This document shows positions 1 through 13,400 of a DNA stretch of 64,000 bases, piece after piece. A program made the translations under genes and the position numbers. Within the stretch, counting starts at the first letter, position 1. The number at the start of each line of letters is the position of its first letter. A model generated the notes under the pieces. It ran no database searches, was not told where the DNA came from, and saw nothing but the letters and a program-made list of their open reading frames with translations. Source of the stretch: Cheiracanthium punctorium (lineage: Eukaryota; Arthropoda; Arachnida; Araneae; Cheiracanthiidae); assembly GCA_038373885.1 (NCBI GenBank), contig JAWZYV010012268.1, positions 124,001 to 188,000 on the forward strand. The letters run 5' to 3'.

Positions 1-143
1 ATATGTTTGCCAAGATAACGTGGAGGGGGGGGGGAGGCATTAATAAAATGTTGAAAGTCACACAAGGTTTGCAATTTTTGATAAATGATTGCTAAACTGG
101 GTGCCAAAACGCGACAATTTATTATCAATATATTTTGAGTATA

Positions 144-1265
144 GTTAGAAAACGCCTGGCGAATATTGTAAAATAGTTTTAGTAGGCGATTTAAATATTG
201 ATTTTAATTCCGAAGAAGTGTTTTATAGAACAGTGAAGACAAATACGGCACACATCATAGATTATGACACACTTTCCAAATGGTATTTATAAAGATGAAG
301 TGTAGTTTGACTATGCCTGGCGAAAATTGTTAAACAGTTTTGGTAGGCGATTTTAATATAGATTTCTATTCCAAAGAAGTGTTTTATAGAACAAAGAAGG
401 AAAACACGATACGCTCATGGATTATGATTCTCATTCCAAACAGTATTTAAAATGTCTACGAGATATAGTTGTTATATGCCTATAGTTCGAATATGTCTGG
501 TGAAGATTTTAAAACAGTATCAGTAGGCGATTTTAAGATCGATTTGGATCCCATGGTTCAAGAAAGAGTTGATTCTATTTTAACGCCCCTACTTTCGCCA
601 ACCTAAAAATTCCCCGCCCTTTGGCGAGCTTTGAAGTCGTGGGTCTCTAGGAGTTATGCCCAAGTTTCAACGCTCTCTAAACAACTACATGAAAACTAAA
701 CTGAGCAAATTAGTGATAAATGCACTAGTTAAGGAATTTGAAGACACTTAATTATTAAAACTACATTAATTGGCAACCCAAAATAAATAAAAATGTAACG
801 GAATGCTGTATTTACAGGTTGTTCCAAATCCCCATTTTAATTCTAAATTACAATTGCCACATAAATACAAAAAAATTGTCATGGTTGCTGTATATGTTTA
901 ATGATCGCCACCTTGGCGAGAGTTGGGGCGTTAAAGTAGAAATCAACCCAAGGAAGACAAACATGGCACACTCATGGATTATGATGCACATTCGAAACAA
1001 TATTTAAAACGGTGAAGTAGTAATATACTTGGCGAAGATTGTAAAATAGTTTTAGTAGGCAATTTCAAGATAAATTTCGATTCCAAAGATGGGTTTTATA
1101 AAACAAGGAAGAAAAAAAAATTCTGCTCTCTCATGAATAATGATACACTTTCCCACCTTATGGAATAAGGAAGAAAATAGAGACGATGCAAAAATTATGA
1201 TACGCTTTTAATATATAGCACTTCGGTGCATATTTAAAATCTGAAAGGGTTTCAGATTTTTTAAA
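144..1265 (+). repeat. Degenerate tandem repeat carrying Helentron-type GDFN endonuclease motif
   Basis: At least four diverged units (GGC of the motif at 185, 346, 526 and 1058; spacing 161 and 180 bp, then a gap) each repeat the same coding-like segment. Unit 1 reads as IVLVGDLNIDF and unit 2 as VLVGDFNIDF, followed by a shared EEVFYRT/KEVFYRT-like stretch. GDFN is the C-terminal active-site motif of the endonuclease/exonuclease/phosphatase family, found at the end of Helentron proteins and in non-LTR retrotransposons. The block ends in two adjacent perfect stem-loops: GCAC-TTCG-GTGC (1218-1229) and a 10 bp stem with GGG loop (1237-1259). No long frame survives, so this is a relic. Assignment to Helentrons is inference from the motif plus the terminal hairpins. 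Confidence 0.5.
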
Positions 1266-1348
1266 AATTAAATTTAAATTCAAACTTTATAAGTGGTTTC
1301 CGAATTTCATATGTTCACTATTTTGTATTTTTTTTTAATTTCTAATAG

Positions 1349-1461
1349 GATTTAATGTCTTGTATTCTGGTGAAGAAAGAGATTTTCATTGTGATAATTT
1401 AGAACCTGGAAAATCATATGAATTTAGGGTACAGTGTAAAAGTTTAGGAGGTACCAGTATG
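1349..1461 (+). CDS. FNDC3: FNDC3 exon 1 of window
   Basis: Acceptor is ...TTCTAATAG; donor is GTGAGT at 1462. Two bases complete a codon from the upstream exon, then 37 codons follow. It encodes the E-F-G strands of an FN3 domain ([19 protein letters not shown]). It ends in phase 0. Confidence 0.85.
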
Positions 1462-4400
1462 GTGAGTAATAATTACATTTATGTACTTCTGATTTTGCTT
1501 TTATCTTGAGTGTTTTATGCTGTTGACTGCTGTAATGCAAAAAGTTTTGGCATTATTATACATTAGGTATTCTAACTATAAATTCTATTTATCTTCTTGC
1601 TGTCTAAAAAATTAATGGTATTTTTAGATTAAACCAAGAACGATTAAGTAAAATAATTTTTGTAGTATTGTATACAGGTTTAATAATTTTGATATTATCA
1701 GGAGGGTGGGTTACTTTACAAACTAAAATGAATCACCATACTGTAATGTATATTCCCTTTTAAGCGACACGTTGTTTATTTAACGATCAGATACTCCTTT
1801 TTTTATTTACGTTTTTATAGAATACTTTGTGATTCATATTTTGAAATATAGTGATCATGCTTTTCTGTTTATTTCATTTAGTTTTCAGAAATTGGTACAG
1901 CTATAACACTTCCTGTGATTCCAGGGAAGTGCCAGCCTCCAAAACTTCATGGGAAACCCAAATCTATATCGATCCATGTAACATGGTGTATGTATAGCAT
2001 ATTATGTTTTTAGAAATCCTTCTGCACTGTGTTTTTTCTTTAATAAATATTTGGATTCATTTATGTCAAACAGGGAAGTTTTCAAATGTTTATATGCAGA
2101 AATGTCTTTTCATTGTTCTCTTAAGTTTATATTTTTTCTATGTTTTCTATAATATTTTTCAATACGTTAGTAAATCAAAATATTAACAAGCTAACATAAT
2201 CTATGTCATATGAGTGTGTAAAATTTTCTAATGTTTATTAACTTCAAAAGCCGTATGACATTTTTAATCAGTATCATGTAGCATGCATGATGGTTTTGTG
2301 ACTGAAAAACAGTTTCTTTTACATGCAGCTTATCCTGATTATGACGGTGGTAGTGAAATTTTAGAATATGAAGTTGACGTAACATATCCAGATGAAAGTT
2401 CTCGTATTGCATTTAAAGGGTCCAGAACTGATTGTCTTGTTGCTGGCTTGCTACCAGGAAGACAATACAAATTTAGTGTTCGAGCTTATAATAAAGTTGG
2501 GGTGAGTGTCAATTTTTCCCTTTTATTCGAGACATAGCTTCTCTCTTTCAAGTTCGTGAAAGGATAAATGCATTAAATTTGAATTTTTTGAAGATTAGTT
2601 CAGTAAGCCCACAGGAATTTTGATATTATCGTTTTGTGATAATGAGAAATCTTTGAAGGCTTGTGCAATTTTAAAAAACACTTTTAAAAGAGGAAAAGGA
2701 AAAATGAATTGAATTTACGAGCCTTGAAATTTCTTTATTTTTTTACCTTTTTATTTAGGTGGGGAAAATAACACATGCATAATCAGTGAATTAGAGAGGC
2801 ATTGTCACTGAAAACATTTTGAGTAAAAAATTGAAAAGACAAATTATATAATTTTTTTCTCTTAAGAACTTCATAAAGGCTGTTGTTTTGATACTAATCA
2901 AGAGAACGCTACATAGCAGTGGTAGATCAAAAGGATGTGTTAAAATAATATTTATTGTAACTTTTTGTCAAAATTCTGCTGTTGAACTGTGCATTCCATG
3001 TTTTAAAATTACAAAATGGAAATTATTTGTGAAAAAGATATTCTATGTATTATCTGTATATATATCTAAAATAAATAAATAAATAAGCAATATTCTGTGT
3101 TTTAAAGTTACCATGTGGAAAGGAGGGGGGGGGACTAATTATTTGTGAAAAAGATATTTCTATGTGTAGTATCTGTGTAAATATATCTAAAAGAATAAAT
3201 AAATAAAAGCAATATTTTTCATATATTTCAAAAGCAGCTTAGTTTTGGATCAAAATTTCAAAATAATCAAATATTTTTTACACACACACATATATATGTG
3301 TGTGTGTGTGTGTGTATACATATATATATATTCAAATTCAATTTTTGCCATAAAAAAAGTGACTTTTATTATAGTTTTTCTTCTAAATTAATAAATCATT
3401 AAAGGATTACTGATTATTTAGTTTTTTAGTTAAAATATTATTTGTTCCATTTTGTATATTTAAAATAACTCTTGTAATTTTGTTTTACAGTTCAAATTAA
3501 AAACCTCTAAAGTACTTGCACTCTTTAAGGATGATCACATTTCTTATGGTTGCAAGGAAGAGAAATTTAACTGTATTTTTCAAGTGAAATTTATCGACTT
3601 TTAGCACTTTCAAGTGTAAACATTTTAGTCATATTCTTCAATTTTTCTAGATGCCTACAATGAAAAATATATTTCTCATTTTTATTTTACTAAGAACTGG
3701 TGAATTTCTTTCTAAATATTCATTGAAAAAGCTAAATGATTCAAACATTATTTGCTTTAGTATTTTGTAAAAAGAAAATACATTAATCAGGAAATTAAAA
3801 TAAGAAATGTAGTTGATGTTTATGCATTTTTGTACAGTCAGTAAAATTAGGTGGGGGATAACATGTATCCCACCATCTTTTAATGGATTAATGCTGAAAC
3901 TTTTTTTTTTAAGGCTGGTCCTTGGTCTGATCCTTTAGAAGCAACAAGTGGTGCTGGTTCACCAGATATGCCAAAAGATGTTCAAGTTGTGCCTCGCTCT
4001 CCTCATTGTGTATGTGTTTCGTGGACAGAGCCAGTCAGTAACGGTGCTGCAATAACAGAGTACAGGCTAGAAAGCAAACATGACGATGAAGACTTTGAAT
4101 TGGTAAATTATTGGTGTCTTAGTTTGTTTTGTTTGGTTATTCTAGTTAATAATTCAAGCAGATCAGGAGAAAATCAGGAAACTATCCTTTTGGAAAAGGC
4201 AGTAAATTTTATAAAAATATCAAAACAGTGGGAGAATTTGTCATTTTTGCCTTCACAGTGTGACCATTTTACTGTTAAATGTGCAAATCGTAACTGGTAG
4301 TGGATGTCGTTGTTTGCTTGAAAGCAGAATCTCACCAAGTAGACATTCATAGCAACTTTTTTGCTGAAAGAGGTGCACATAACATTTGCTAGTCTTGCAT

Positions 4401-7400
4401 ATTTTTTTTTTTTTTTTTTTTTTGGCCATTTCAGTGACCCATGTTATATTAAATTTATTTTTAAATTTATGGAAATTTATACCAATATATCATCAACACT
4501 GGGTGTTTTTACATGTTAGGTAAACATGTTACATAAGGGTGATTCATACTTAGAAGGATTCTGTATGCATATAATTAATAATGAAAATCTAACAAAGATA
4601 ATCAGAGAAAAATCAGGGAATATTATTTTTAACAATTTCTGTAGCCACCCTTTAATTTTATAACTTAAAATTGTGTTGTAAAGGATTATAAACTTAATCT
4701 GTGTGATCCCTCCTCCCCTTAATTAAAAACTTAGGCCAGCCTAGATATTTGCCATCCATGGCAAGATGAAATATTTTTCAGTTCTAAATATGCCAGTCTG
4801 CAAAGGATTATGTATCTAAATAATAAGTCCTGTTTGTAATGCTCTCCGGGTTTGACTCATCGCCTGGCACATCTGTTCCCATGTTCTAATTTTGATAAAA
4901 ACGACATTTTTATCTCTAACTAAAAGCTACATTTTTTATACAGTTTGAAAGATCTCTAAAAAATTTACCTTTCTTAAACTTGCGGCTTTTTCCAAATCTA
5001 AATATCTAGCAAGATATCATGCCTTGAAAAAGTAAACACAAAATGGAAGCAAATGATTCATTGAAAAAAATCATGGAACATAATCTCTGGCGTAGATCAA
5101 TTAGATGACATCATAGAGATGTCATACTCCTTATTTAAGTTTTATTTAACTGAAAAAATTGATTGATTTTGGGCAAATTTATTCAGAATGCGTAAAATTA
5201 TGTTTGCACAGCCAAGCCTACGCTGGATAACTGTACTGCATCTGGATAACCATAACCATACTTCACTCATCAGGTGTAGCCTTGGCACAACACTTCTTTT
5301 TAGAAATTGCCAATGTAAACGTATATTGTTATTGTTTTTGGAAGTCATGCTTTTTTTTTTTTTTTTTTTTTTTTTCCATTGCTCTCACCAGAGTGTTTTT
5401 AATGTTAAAGGCCTGACATTTGTGAAATCATATTTTTAAAGTGTTTGAGATTGTTTATTTTGTTTTTGTTGTAAGCGTTTATTTTGAATTCGCTTAACCG
5501 ATTGGATTTTGATATCATTGTTGTTGAATTGTAACTTTTATTTAGATTGTTTTGGGACATTTATTTGTGTTTGTCATAAATCCAGAAGTGTTTACTTTTG
5601 AATTCATTGTTGTGGAATGTTTTTTTTTTAACTTCTTAAAAAGTTGCCATTGGCTCTCTTCAGTTGAAAAACTGCAGTGTTTTTAAACATTAAAGGTGCT
5701 TAAATGCAGTGTTTCTGTGAAAACTTATTTTAATGGATTTTGATTTTAACGTTGTTGGATCATAGCTTATATTTAGGTTAATTTGGTGTCGGTTATTTTG
5801 TTTTTGTCATAAATCTATAATTACTAGCTGGCCAGCATCGCTGGTCCATGAAAATTCACTTTAAAAAATTGCCAACCAGTAAGGTAAAATTTGTGCCTCT
5901 GTTAACTATGTCAGTCAGTCTAACTGCTGCGCATCTATGCAGTAGCATAGCCAGGATTTCATTTCGGGGGGAGGAGGGAGGGAGGGGGGGGGGCCTGGGC
6001 ATCAAATTGTAATCTAAAGTCAAACTGTACACTTTTTTTTTTTTCCCCTTCAAATGTAGGGCCCTAACAATGCCTTGGAGGCATTGGCCACTACTAAGGC
6101 CAGAGTTGTTGGTTACTTTATTATGTGGGCACCTTGTAGGTGGACCAACGTTGCCCCCTATAAAGGCACGGACACAGTGACATCCATGCCCAGTCGGGGA
6201 TCGAACCTCGACCGCTGGTAACCCAAATCTGTAGTACTATGGTTTATCCACCATACAAGCTGGTCGGCCTGTAAACTAAGTAAAGGGTCCCAAATTGGGA
6301 GGAGGGCTGCCCACCCTCTGGCAACGCTCCTGCATCTTTTTTTTTTTTTTTTTTATTTATTGGAGTCGTGTTACTCTGAACTTAGAATTTCTTTCTGTTA
6401 AATTTATAGAATTCAGAGTTCAGTTGTTGAAACGCGACTCCAATTTTGAAAAAATAAAATCATAGACGCGTAGTTGTTAGACTGACACAGTAACATCCCC
6501 CTCCTTCTCTTCTGTGCTCGCGTTGTGGCAGGAAGACTGGTTATTATACTGACGATGACTGTTAGAACACAGACATGTAGAAGGGGACATGTATCAGGTA
6601 CGGTCGTTGCACATGGCCCGCATGAGCGGTCATATTGAATTTAAAAAAAAATATGATTGCAGACAAACTATTGAGTTTTCATTCAGCTGGTTGCCCAAGG
6701 CGAGCTGCCTGTAGGTTATATATATTTTTTCCAAAGCAGACCCGGTGGTCGCCGAAGGCGGGTAGCCCGTAGGTTACACTTTTTGGTCACGAAGAAGCCA
6801 TCATCGGACCAGCTGGTCGCTGGATGCAGCCGCTCACCAAATCGTGTGAAAGTGGCCCGTACATTGCATAGGCTGGACGTGAAGCAGTCAGACCAGCTGG
6901 TTCCCAAAGGCAGGTGGCCCGTAGGTTGCAAATTTCGATCGCAAAGAGGCCCGTGTGCCGTAGGTTGCACAACCTGTAGCAAAGCGGCCCGTTGGCTCTA
7001 GGTTGCAAATTTTGGCCGCTTGCGGCCATTGACGACCAAAACTGGTCGCCGAAGGCGGCTAGTAAAAAATATATGAAGTGTTTTTATGCAACCTCAATGG
7101 GAAATGGTTATTGGATTATCCACAAGCACATGAGAAAGTTGCCATGTATGTCAAAAAACAAATTATGTGTCGATAAAACAATTTCTCATTTGAGGCAATC
7201 TGTGATTTAAGCCAGTTTTTGGCTTCTTCACTTGAACAAAAATGCTTTTCAGCAGGGGCACAACCAGAAATTTTCTGTGGAGGTGGTTTCTTAAAAATTG
7301 TCAAACGACGTCTAATATTTTTTGTCTGTAAAAATATATTTCAAAAAATGAATTCACATTGCTCACAATTTATTTTATGTAAAAACTTAAATTAAGTGCT

Positions 7401-10400
7401 AAATTTGTTATTTTATAGTTTAATATCTAAGCGTCGGGGTTATGTCCCTAGTTCATTCAATACTTCTTTGGGGCCAACATGGACTTTTTGTGGATATTCA
7501 GTCATGTGCACAACCAAGTGAAGGGTTTTTAGAGTTAAAACCCCTCCCAGGACAAATTTTTAGCGCTAGGGTAACTTCTATTATATGCATAACTAAATGA
7601 GCTGTAGGACGAGATTTCAGCTTTTTTCTTATTGGTCATCAAAAATGCCAGCTGGCTCCTGGACTATATAGTAAATTCTGCTCTACAACACATCTATTTT
7701 AAGAAAGAGAAATAGCATGCTAAAATTTTCATTAACTATTGCTAATAAATCTTTCACAAAGAGTTGAAAATACTTTAGAGAAGTTTGACCTTGAAAAACA
7801 GCTTTAATTTGAAAAAAATCATAAGTATATTTTAATATTAATTTCTAAAAAAAATTTAAAATATAAATGTAAAATAATATATTTTTAATTCTACAGCATT
7901 TAAGATTTAAATTTTAAAAAGTGCTTCAAGAAATTGTCATTGTCAAAAAGGATAGAAAAATATTGAAGTCGGAATGCTGGAACATAATTTTTGTGCAGGT
8001 TTCCCAGCCAAAAAATTTGGTAACAGCCGTTGCAGCAGTTTTAATTATAATAGAACATTAATAGCTGACAATATTATAAGCATCAGCTCTAAGCTTTTTT
8101 GAATTTTTTCCCTGAGTGAAAAGTCAGTACAAGGTGGCTTAGAATTTGAAAATTCGCCAATTTTACAGAAAGCTTAATGTATAAAAAATCTGAATTACGG
8201 GTCTGATAAATACCATGACCATGTAAATGTTAGAACTTTTTTCAAAGGTCGAGAACATTTCAATTTTTTTGCCCGTAAATTGCCATGAACATTAAGATTT
8301 TCAGGTGTGCAAATAGTAAGAGCAAGATTCTCAGACATGCAAAAAACTGTAGATTTTTGTATTTCTGGAACGTTTAAACACCACGAACGTCTTTTTCGGA
8401 CCTTTGACCGTGGATGGTATTTTTGACTGTGCAGATGATTATGAGCAGGGTTTGATTCATGATAGCTCAGCCCCTGTACTTTTTATTTATTTATTATTAT
8501 TATTTAGACCTATTGAATTTTTTTTAGGGCTCCTGCACTTTTTTTGATAAAATTTAAGCCCTGACTGAGTGTCTATGTTTTTGGTCCATAATGACTCTGA
8601 GAACATTCAGATTTTCGAAACTTCATCCAATTAAATTTTCCAAAAAAGAAAAAAATTGGAATTTTTTGTTGTTGATTATTGGATTTTAGCGGCACATTAA
8701 AAATATTAGAGAAAGTCAGTGATATTGAAATATAAGAACAGCTCAATCAGAACACTTCCCCATGAAGATATTCATTTTTTTGGGAGTCTTTCATGCCTGA
8801 ACTAAAGGAATTTCTACGGAGAATTTTTCTTTTTTTTATGTAGATTAAGCACCTTTGAAACTATTTATTTTTAAGGACTTCTAAAGAGGCAAGCGGACTC
8901 TGATTTTAATATCGTAAATTTGTCAGAAATTAAACAAGCGCATATAAAATAGGAGTCTATTTTCAAACTGACAGCATTGGAGATTTGAATAAATGAAGAG
9001 AAAAGAAAAAATTGTCATTGAGAAGAAGGATGGAAATTGGAATGCTAGATTATAATTCTCTGTTAGTGATGCAATTTTAAGAGGATCTGCATTTTTGTGA
9101 AAGTTTTTCATGCTCACTTTTTGTGTGTGTGTGTGTGTGATTTTAATAACAAAAATGAACTTTTGATGTAAAATTTGGAATTTTTGCAGTTTTGTGATAG
9201 GATGGTGCATAATGTGGAAATTTGCTCCATTTGGTATAGATTTTCTATCTGTGCAACAGTGACTCATGCAATCTATTGGCAGTATATAGAAATTAAATTT
9301 ACTTATGGCAAATTTCCCCTGATATTTCCATATTTTCCCAATATGTGACTACCCTGGTAATCTCTATAGATTTTTCCCCATTCCGTTTTTTTTTAATTTT
9401 TTTAATCCCATTAGACTAATGTTCAAATGACCTTAAAAAACCTCCAAAGAGTGAAAAAGTTGTCATAGGTGCCAAATATCCAAGCTGTTTCATAATATTA
9501 TTGTAATTTGAGGGATAAATTGTTAACCTGACACACATTTACAGTAACTGTAAAAAAATCCTTCATTATGAATTGTTGTAAGAAATGAAATTTATAGTAA
9601 GTATTCAACTTGAGAAGTTTGGGCCTAAATCAAATAGAAAACCACTGCATATCTTGTTCATTGAAAATTTAGTGGAAGAACTTTTTTTTTAATGTACTCA
9701 TTTGTAAATGTATTTTAATATTCATTTTTCTCCCCTTAAATATCTAGGTTTATTCAGGTTTATCTAGCAATGTAGAAGTCAAATCTTTAATTCCTGCCAC
9801 TTTGTACTACTATCAAGTACAAGTATGTATTAATATTTTTTTCGCTAATATATGTTAATAGTAATATACATATTAATAGTGTCATGTCACACATACGAAA
9901 CCTGTAAAAAAATTGCGTAATGCTGGAAAATTAATTAATGCTTTCCACTTTACATCATCATCTTTTTTATAAAGATATTTAAACTTTTTTTTTTGTTGTT
10001 GTGTGTGTGTGTGTGTTATTCTTGCAATAACATCCACTTATTAGAATCATACAAAGCACCTTAAACTTAAGGACTTTGCTCTGTGGTTATTTCTCAGCCA
10101 AATATTTCATTTATGTATTTATTTTTTAAACAGAACTAAAAAAAAGAATTTTAAGAATAATGTAGCAATAAATTCAATATTTTTATGAAAGTAGTTGTGT
10201 AAGCATATCGGTAAATTTCATACTTTGTATTTTTTAGGTATGTAATATCCATTTTTCAGAAGCTCTTAATTTTCAATACTGATTTAAAAACAGGTAAAAA
10301 CACATTAAAATCCGTATGTAGCACTATCGGTGGCGGCCACCACCTTCTTCAGCATAGGTCTTGGTTCCAAATGGCCAGCTCTCTTCCTCAGCAGGGCGTT

Positions 10401-13400
10401 CCACCCAGGATCGATCTGCGCATGTGTCATATCATTCACAGAGCCATCTGTAGTTATAATCTGTAGGGCTTCCATATTTAGGGCATAATGACTGTTTTTG
10501 TAATTGGCGAGTTTTTGGCTATTGTTAAAGTTGATTTCTATGGGGTGTTCCTGGGCTATTTTTGCGAGGGCAGTAGTGGTTTTATTGAATTTAATGTCAG
10601 TTTGATGTTCCTTTTTTCGGTCTTTGATTTTTCGTTTTGTCATGCCAATATAGTAGCCCTGTTTATTGGTACTATTGTCTGTAAAGCTTAGTTTATAAAT
10701 ACCGGCGGTTTCATCAGGATTGATATTATCTTTATCACTGCGAATGCGTTTGAAAATATTTTGATTGGGTTTTATGGGTATTTTGATATTTTTCTTTGCG
10801 GCTTCATTTGTGATTTTTAGGACGCCCTGCTGAGGAAGAGAGCTGGCCATTTGGAATCAAGACCTATGCTGAAGAAGGTGGTGGCCGCCACCGATAGTGC
10901 TACATACGGATTTTAATGTGTTTTTACCTGTTTTTAAATGATTTTAACTATCCGTCACTTTGCTTTTAAATTGATTTTCAATACTGGTTTGTACATAATG
11001 CACTAGGAAGCATGACAGGAAAAGTATTGATAGGCTATTAATTTGAAAACGAATTACAAACATAAGCGTAAGTTTTCAAAATTATTGGGGGAACCGGGCC
11101 CCATAACCACATATATTCACGTCAGTGGCGTAGCCAAGGGGGGGGGGGTTAGGGGGTCATAATCCCCCCATGAGGAATTTTTTGCCATAGAAAATGTATA
11201 TTCTTCACTCCCTTATCATACACCCGTATACATATAAGTGAGTTGCAGAAGTTGTAACCCTCCCCATGAAAAATTTGTGGATACGCCACTGATTCACATA
11301 CATATAACTTTCTTACTATATATAAGTGTAAATTATTGGTGGTGCTCAAGCTTTATGGGTCCATAAAATTCTACACCCATGTAAGGTAAGTATCCATGTT
11401 AGTATCTTCCTACCATGTAATAAGTTAAAAATAGAAGCAAAGTAAAAAATCCAAAGGAGGAAAAAAAAAAACATTTTGGATGAGATAGTGCATTTTAGAC
11501 ACATCTGAACTTCATTTCATACTTTACATTGCATAATCTGATTTTAATTAACCAGAGCCTGGCGAGGGCAGCTTATAGTAACATTGTATGTTACGTGGCG
11601 TCACAATGAATACTAAATCATGATTGAAATCAAAAGAAGAAAATTTTTAAAAGTAAAGGTTTTTTTTTTAAACCTTTGTAATTGGCGTGAGATATATTTT
11701 TTATGTTTGTATAAAATAGTTTTCTGTATTTAGTGGTAAATTATTGGGTGGGCTCAGCCCCTATTCACAATTTATTGGGGGGGCTCGAGCCCCACGGGCC
11801 CATATAACTCTACGCCTATGATTACAAACCAAGCCAAATTTAAGATCCATGCCTTTCTCACACTGCACTAGTTCAGAACTGGCTTGTGAAACTTGCGTAG
11901 TCTGCAAGCTAGTCCTTTTCTGCTCTCAACCTTTTTTAATTGTAGGCCAAATCAGACCTTTTATTTTTTTCTTCTTAAATTAATTTATTGACATTCGTAA
12001 TTTTTTTTATTTATTTTATTTTTTTTGGTCAAGGTTAAGGTAGTCTAAGGACTTCAAAGCATTCAGTAGTCTTAACAGATTGCTTCAATGGTTTTCAGAT
12101 TATTGAAAAATCTTTGAATTAAGAGGGCGTTCTAAAACATATGTGTGTACCGTAAAGAGTTTCATTGCAGCACTACTATTATTGAACTACTAAACTTGTT
12201 AGAAATACATATTTCTAACAAGTATGTAATGTCATTTTTTCTTTAAAAAAGTAGGTTTTTTTTTTTTTTTTTTTTAATCAACATGTTCTTTGCTGCTTCT
12301 TTCCTCACACATTGTAGAAGTGTTGGCTTCCAAAAACTTAGTATATATACTAAAACTGATGTACTTGGTAAAGATATACATTCCATTTCATAAAGGGCCT
12401 ACAATATCACATGAAATATATTCACCAGGAAATTGAGGTACCAGATTTTATTGCTAAAAGGTGCTTGAGGAATTCTAGGAGACTTTGTTGCTAAGCATGC
12501 AGAACATCAGGTTCATAGTGGAGATAATGGGACTGCATCTTTTCAAGTTACAAACTTCCTAACAAACTTAGTTTACTTGCAGATTTTGTTATTTAAGATT
12601 GCTGTGAATAACTGTGTATAATATACAGCAAAGTCCCCAACACCCAGGCCACCGACCGGTACTGGCCGTTGATTCAAATGGTACCACCACACCCAAGGAA
12701 CATTGAATGATTTCTATTTTATTTACTGTAGTGCACTTTTCCCGGGTTTGTGCGAATTTATACCTTTGTAACAGAAGAAATCTTGTAATTACTTAAAATT
12801 AGTTTATTGTTTATTGAAGATTTAGAATTGCAGTCATAAAATTGAAAATAAATGCCCTTTCCTGAGAAAACAAAACAAATAAATAAATCAAGGTCTTTAT
12901 ATAAATATATATAGACCATATCATATATTCAACATAGAAATAAAATGAACTGTAAAATGTCAGTTAGTTAGTTTGTCTGTGTCTTGCATAGCTCCCAGAT
13001 GGATGATCGTAGACCTACCAAATTTTGTATGAAAATTCTCCAAGATGTGTCCTGACATACCTCAAAGTGATTTTTTCGAAATTCAAATTATTTTAAGAGA
13101 TATTGATAAAAAACATGTTGCAAAAGACTAATTTTTGCTCTCCGCCATTTCTTAATTATAACTCCCACGTGGAAAAAGTGAGAATTAAGCATGATGCGAC
13201 TCGTTGCTGAGTCTTTTGATCACATCACAAGTACAAGCACAACATAATTAAAACAATAACAACATAGCACTTTATTCAGAATTAATCAACACACATAATA
13301 CATGCAGGTGTCGGACCAGCGAACATACAGGAGCAAACCGAGTGCATGACTGGGGAGAAGAGAGGATCGGGAGTATTGCACCTTACTATTGTTCAGGCAA

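Noticed and set aside
3968..4300. Unspliced reading of FNDC3 exon 4 into intron 4
   Set aside because: The FN3 pattern stops exactly at the GTAAAT donor, and exon 5 continues the domain in frame.
6716..7029. Several 70-90 codon frames on both strands
   Set aside because: All come from the GC-rich minisatellite; open frames on both strands at once reflect composition, not coding.
7253..7453. Possible MITE between 'caggggcacaacc' and 'ggttatgtccctag'
   Set aside because: The ends pair only partly and the flanks give no convincing duplication.
8923..9267. 114-codon minus-strand frame in intron 4
   Set aside because: No domain; it includes a (CA)n-derived HTHTHTQ run and AT-rich codons.
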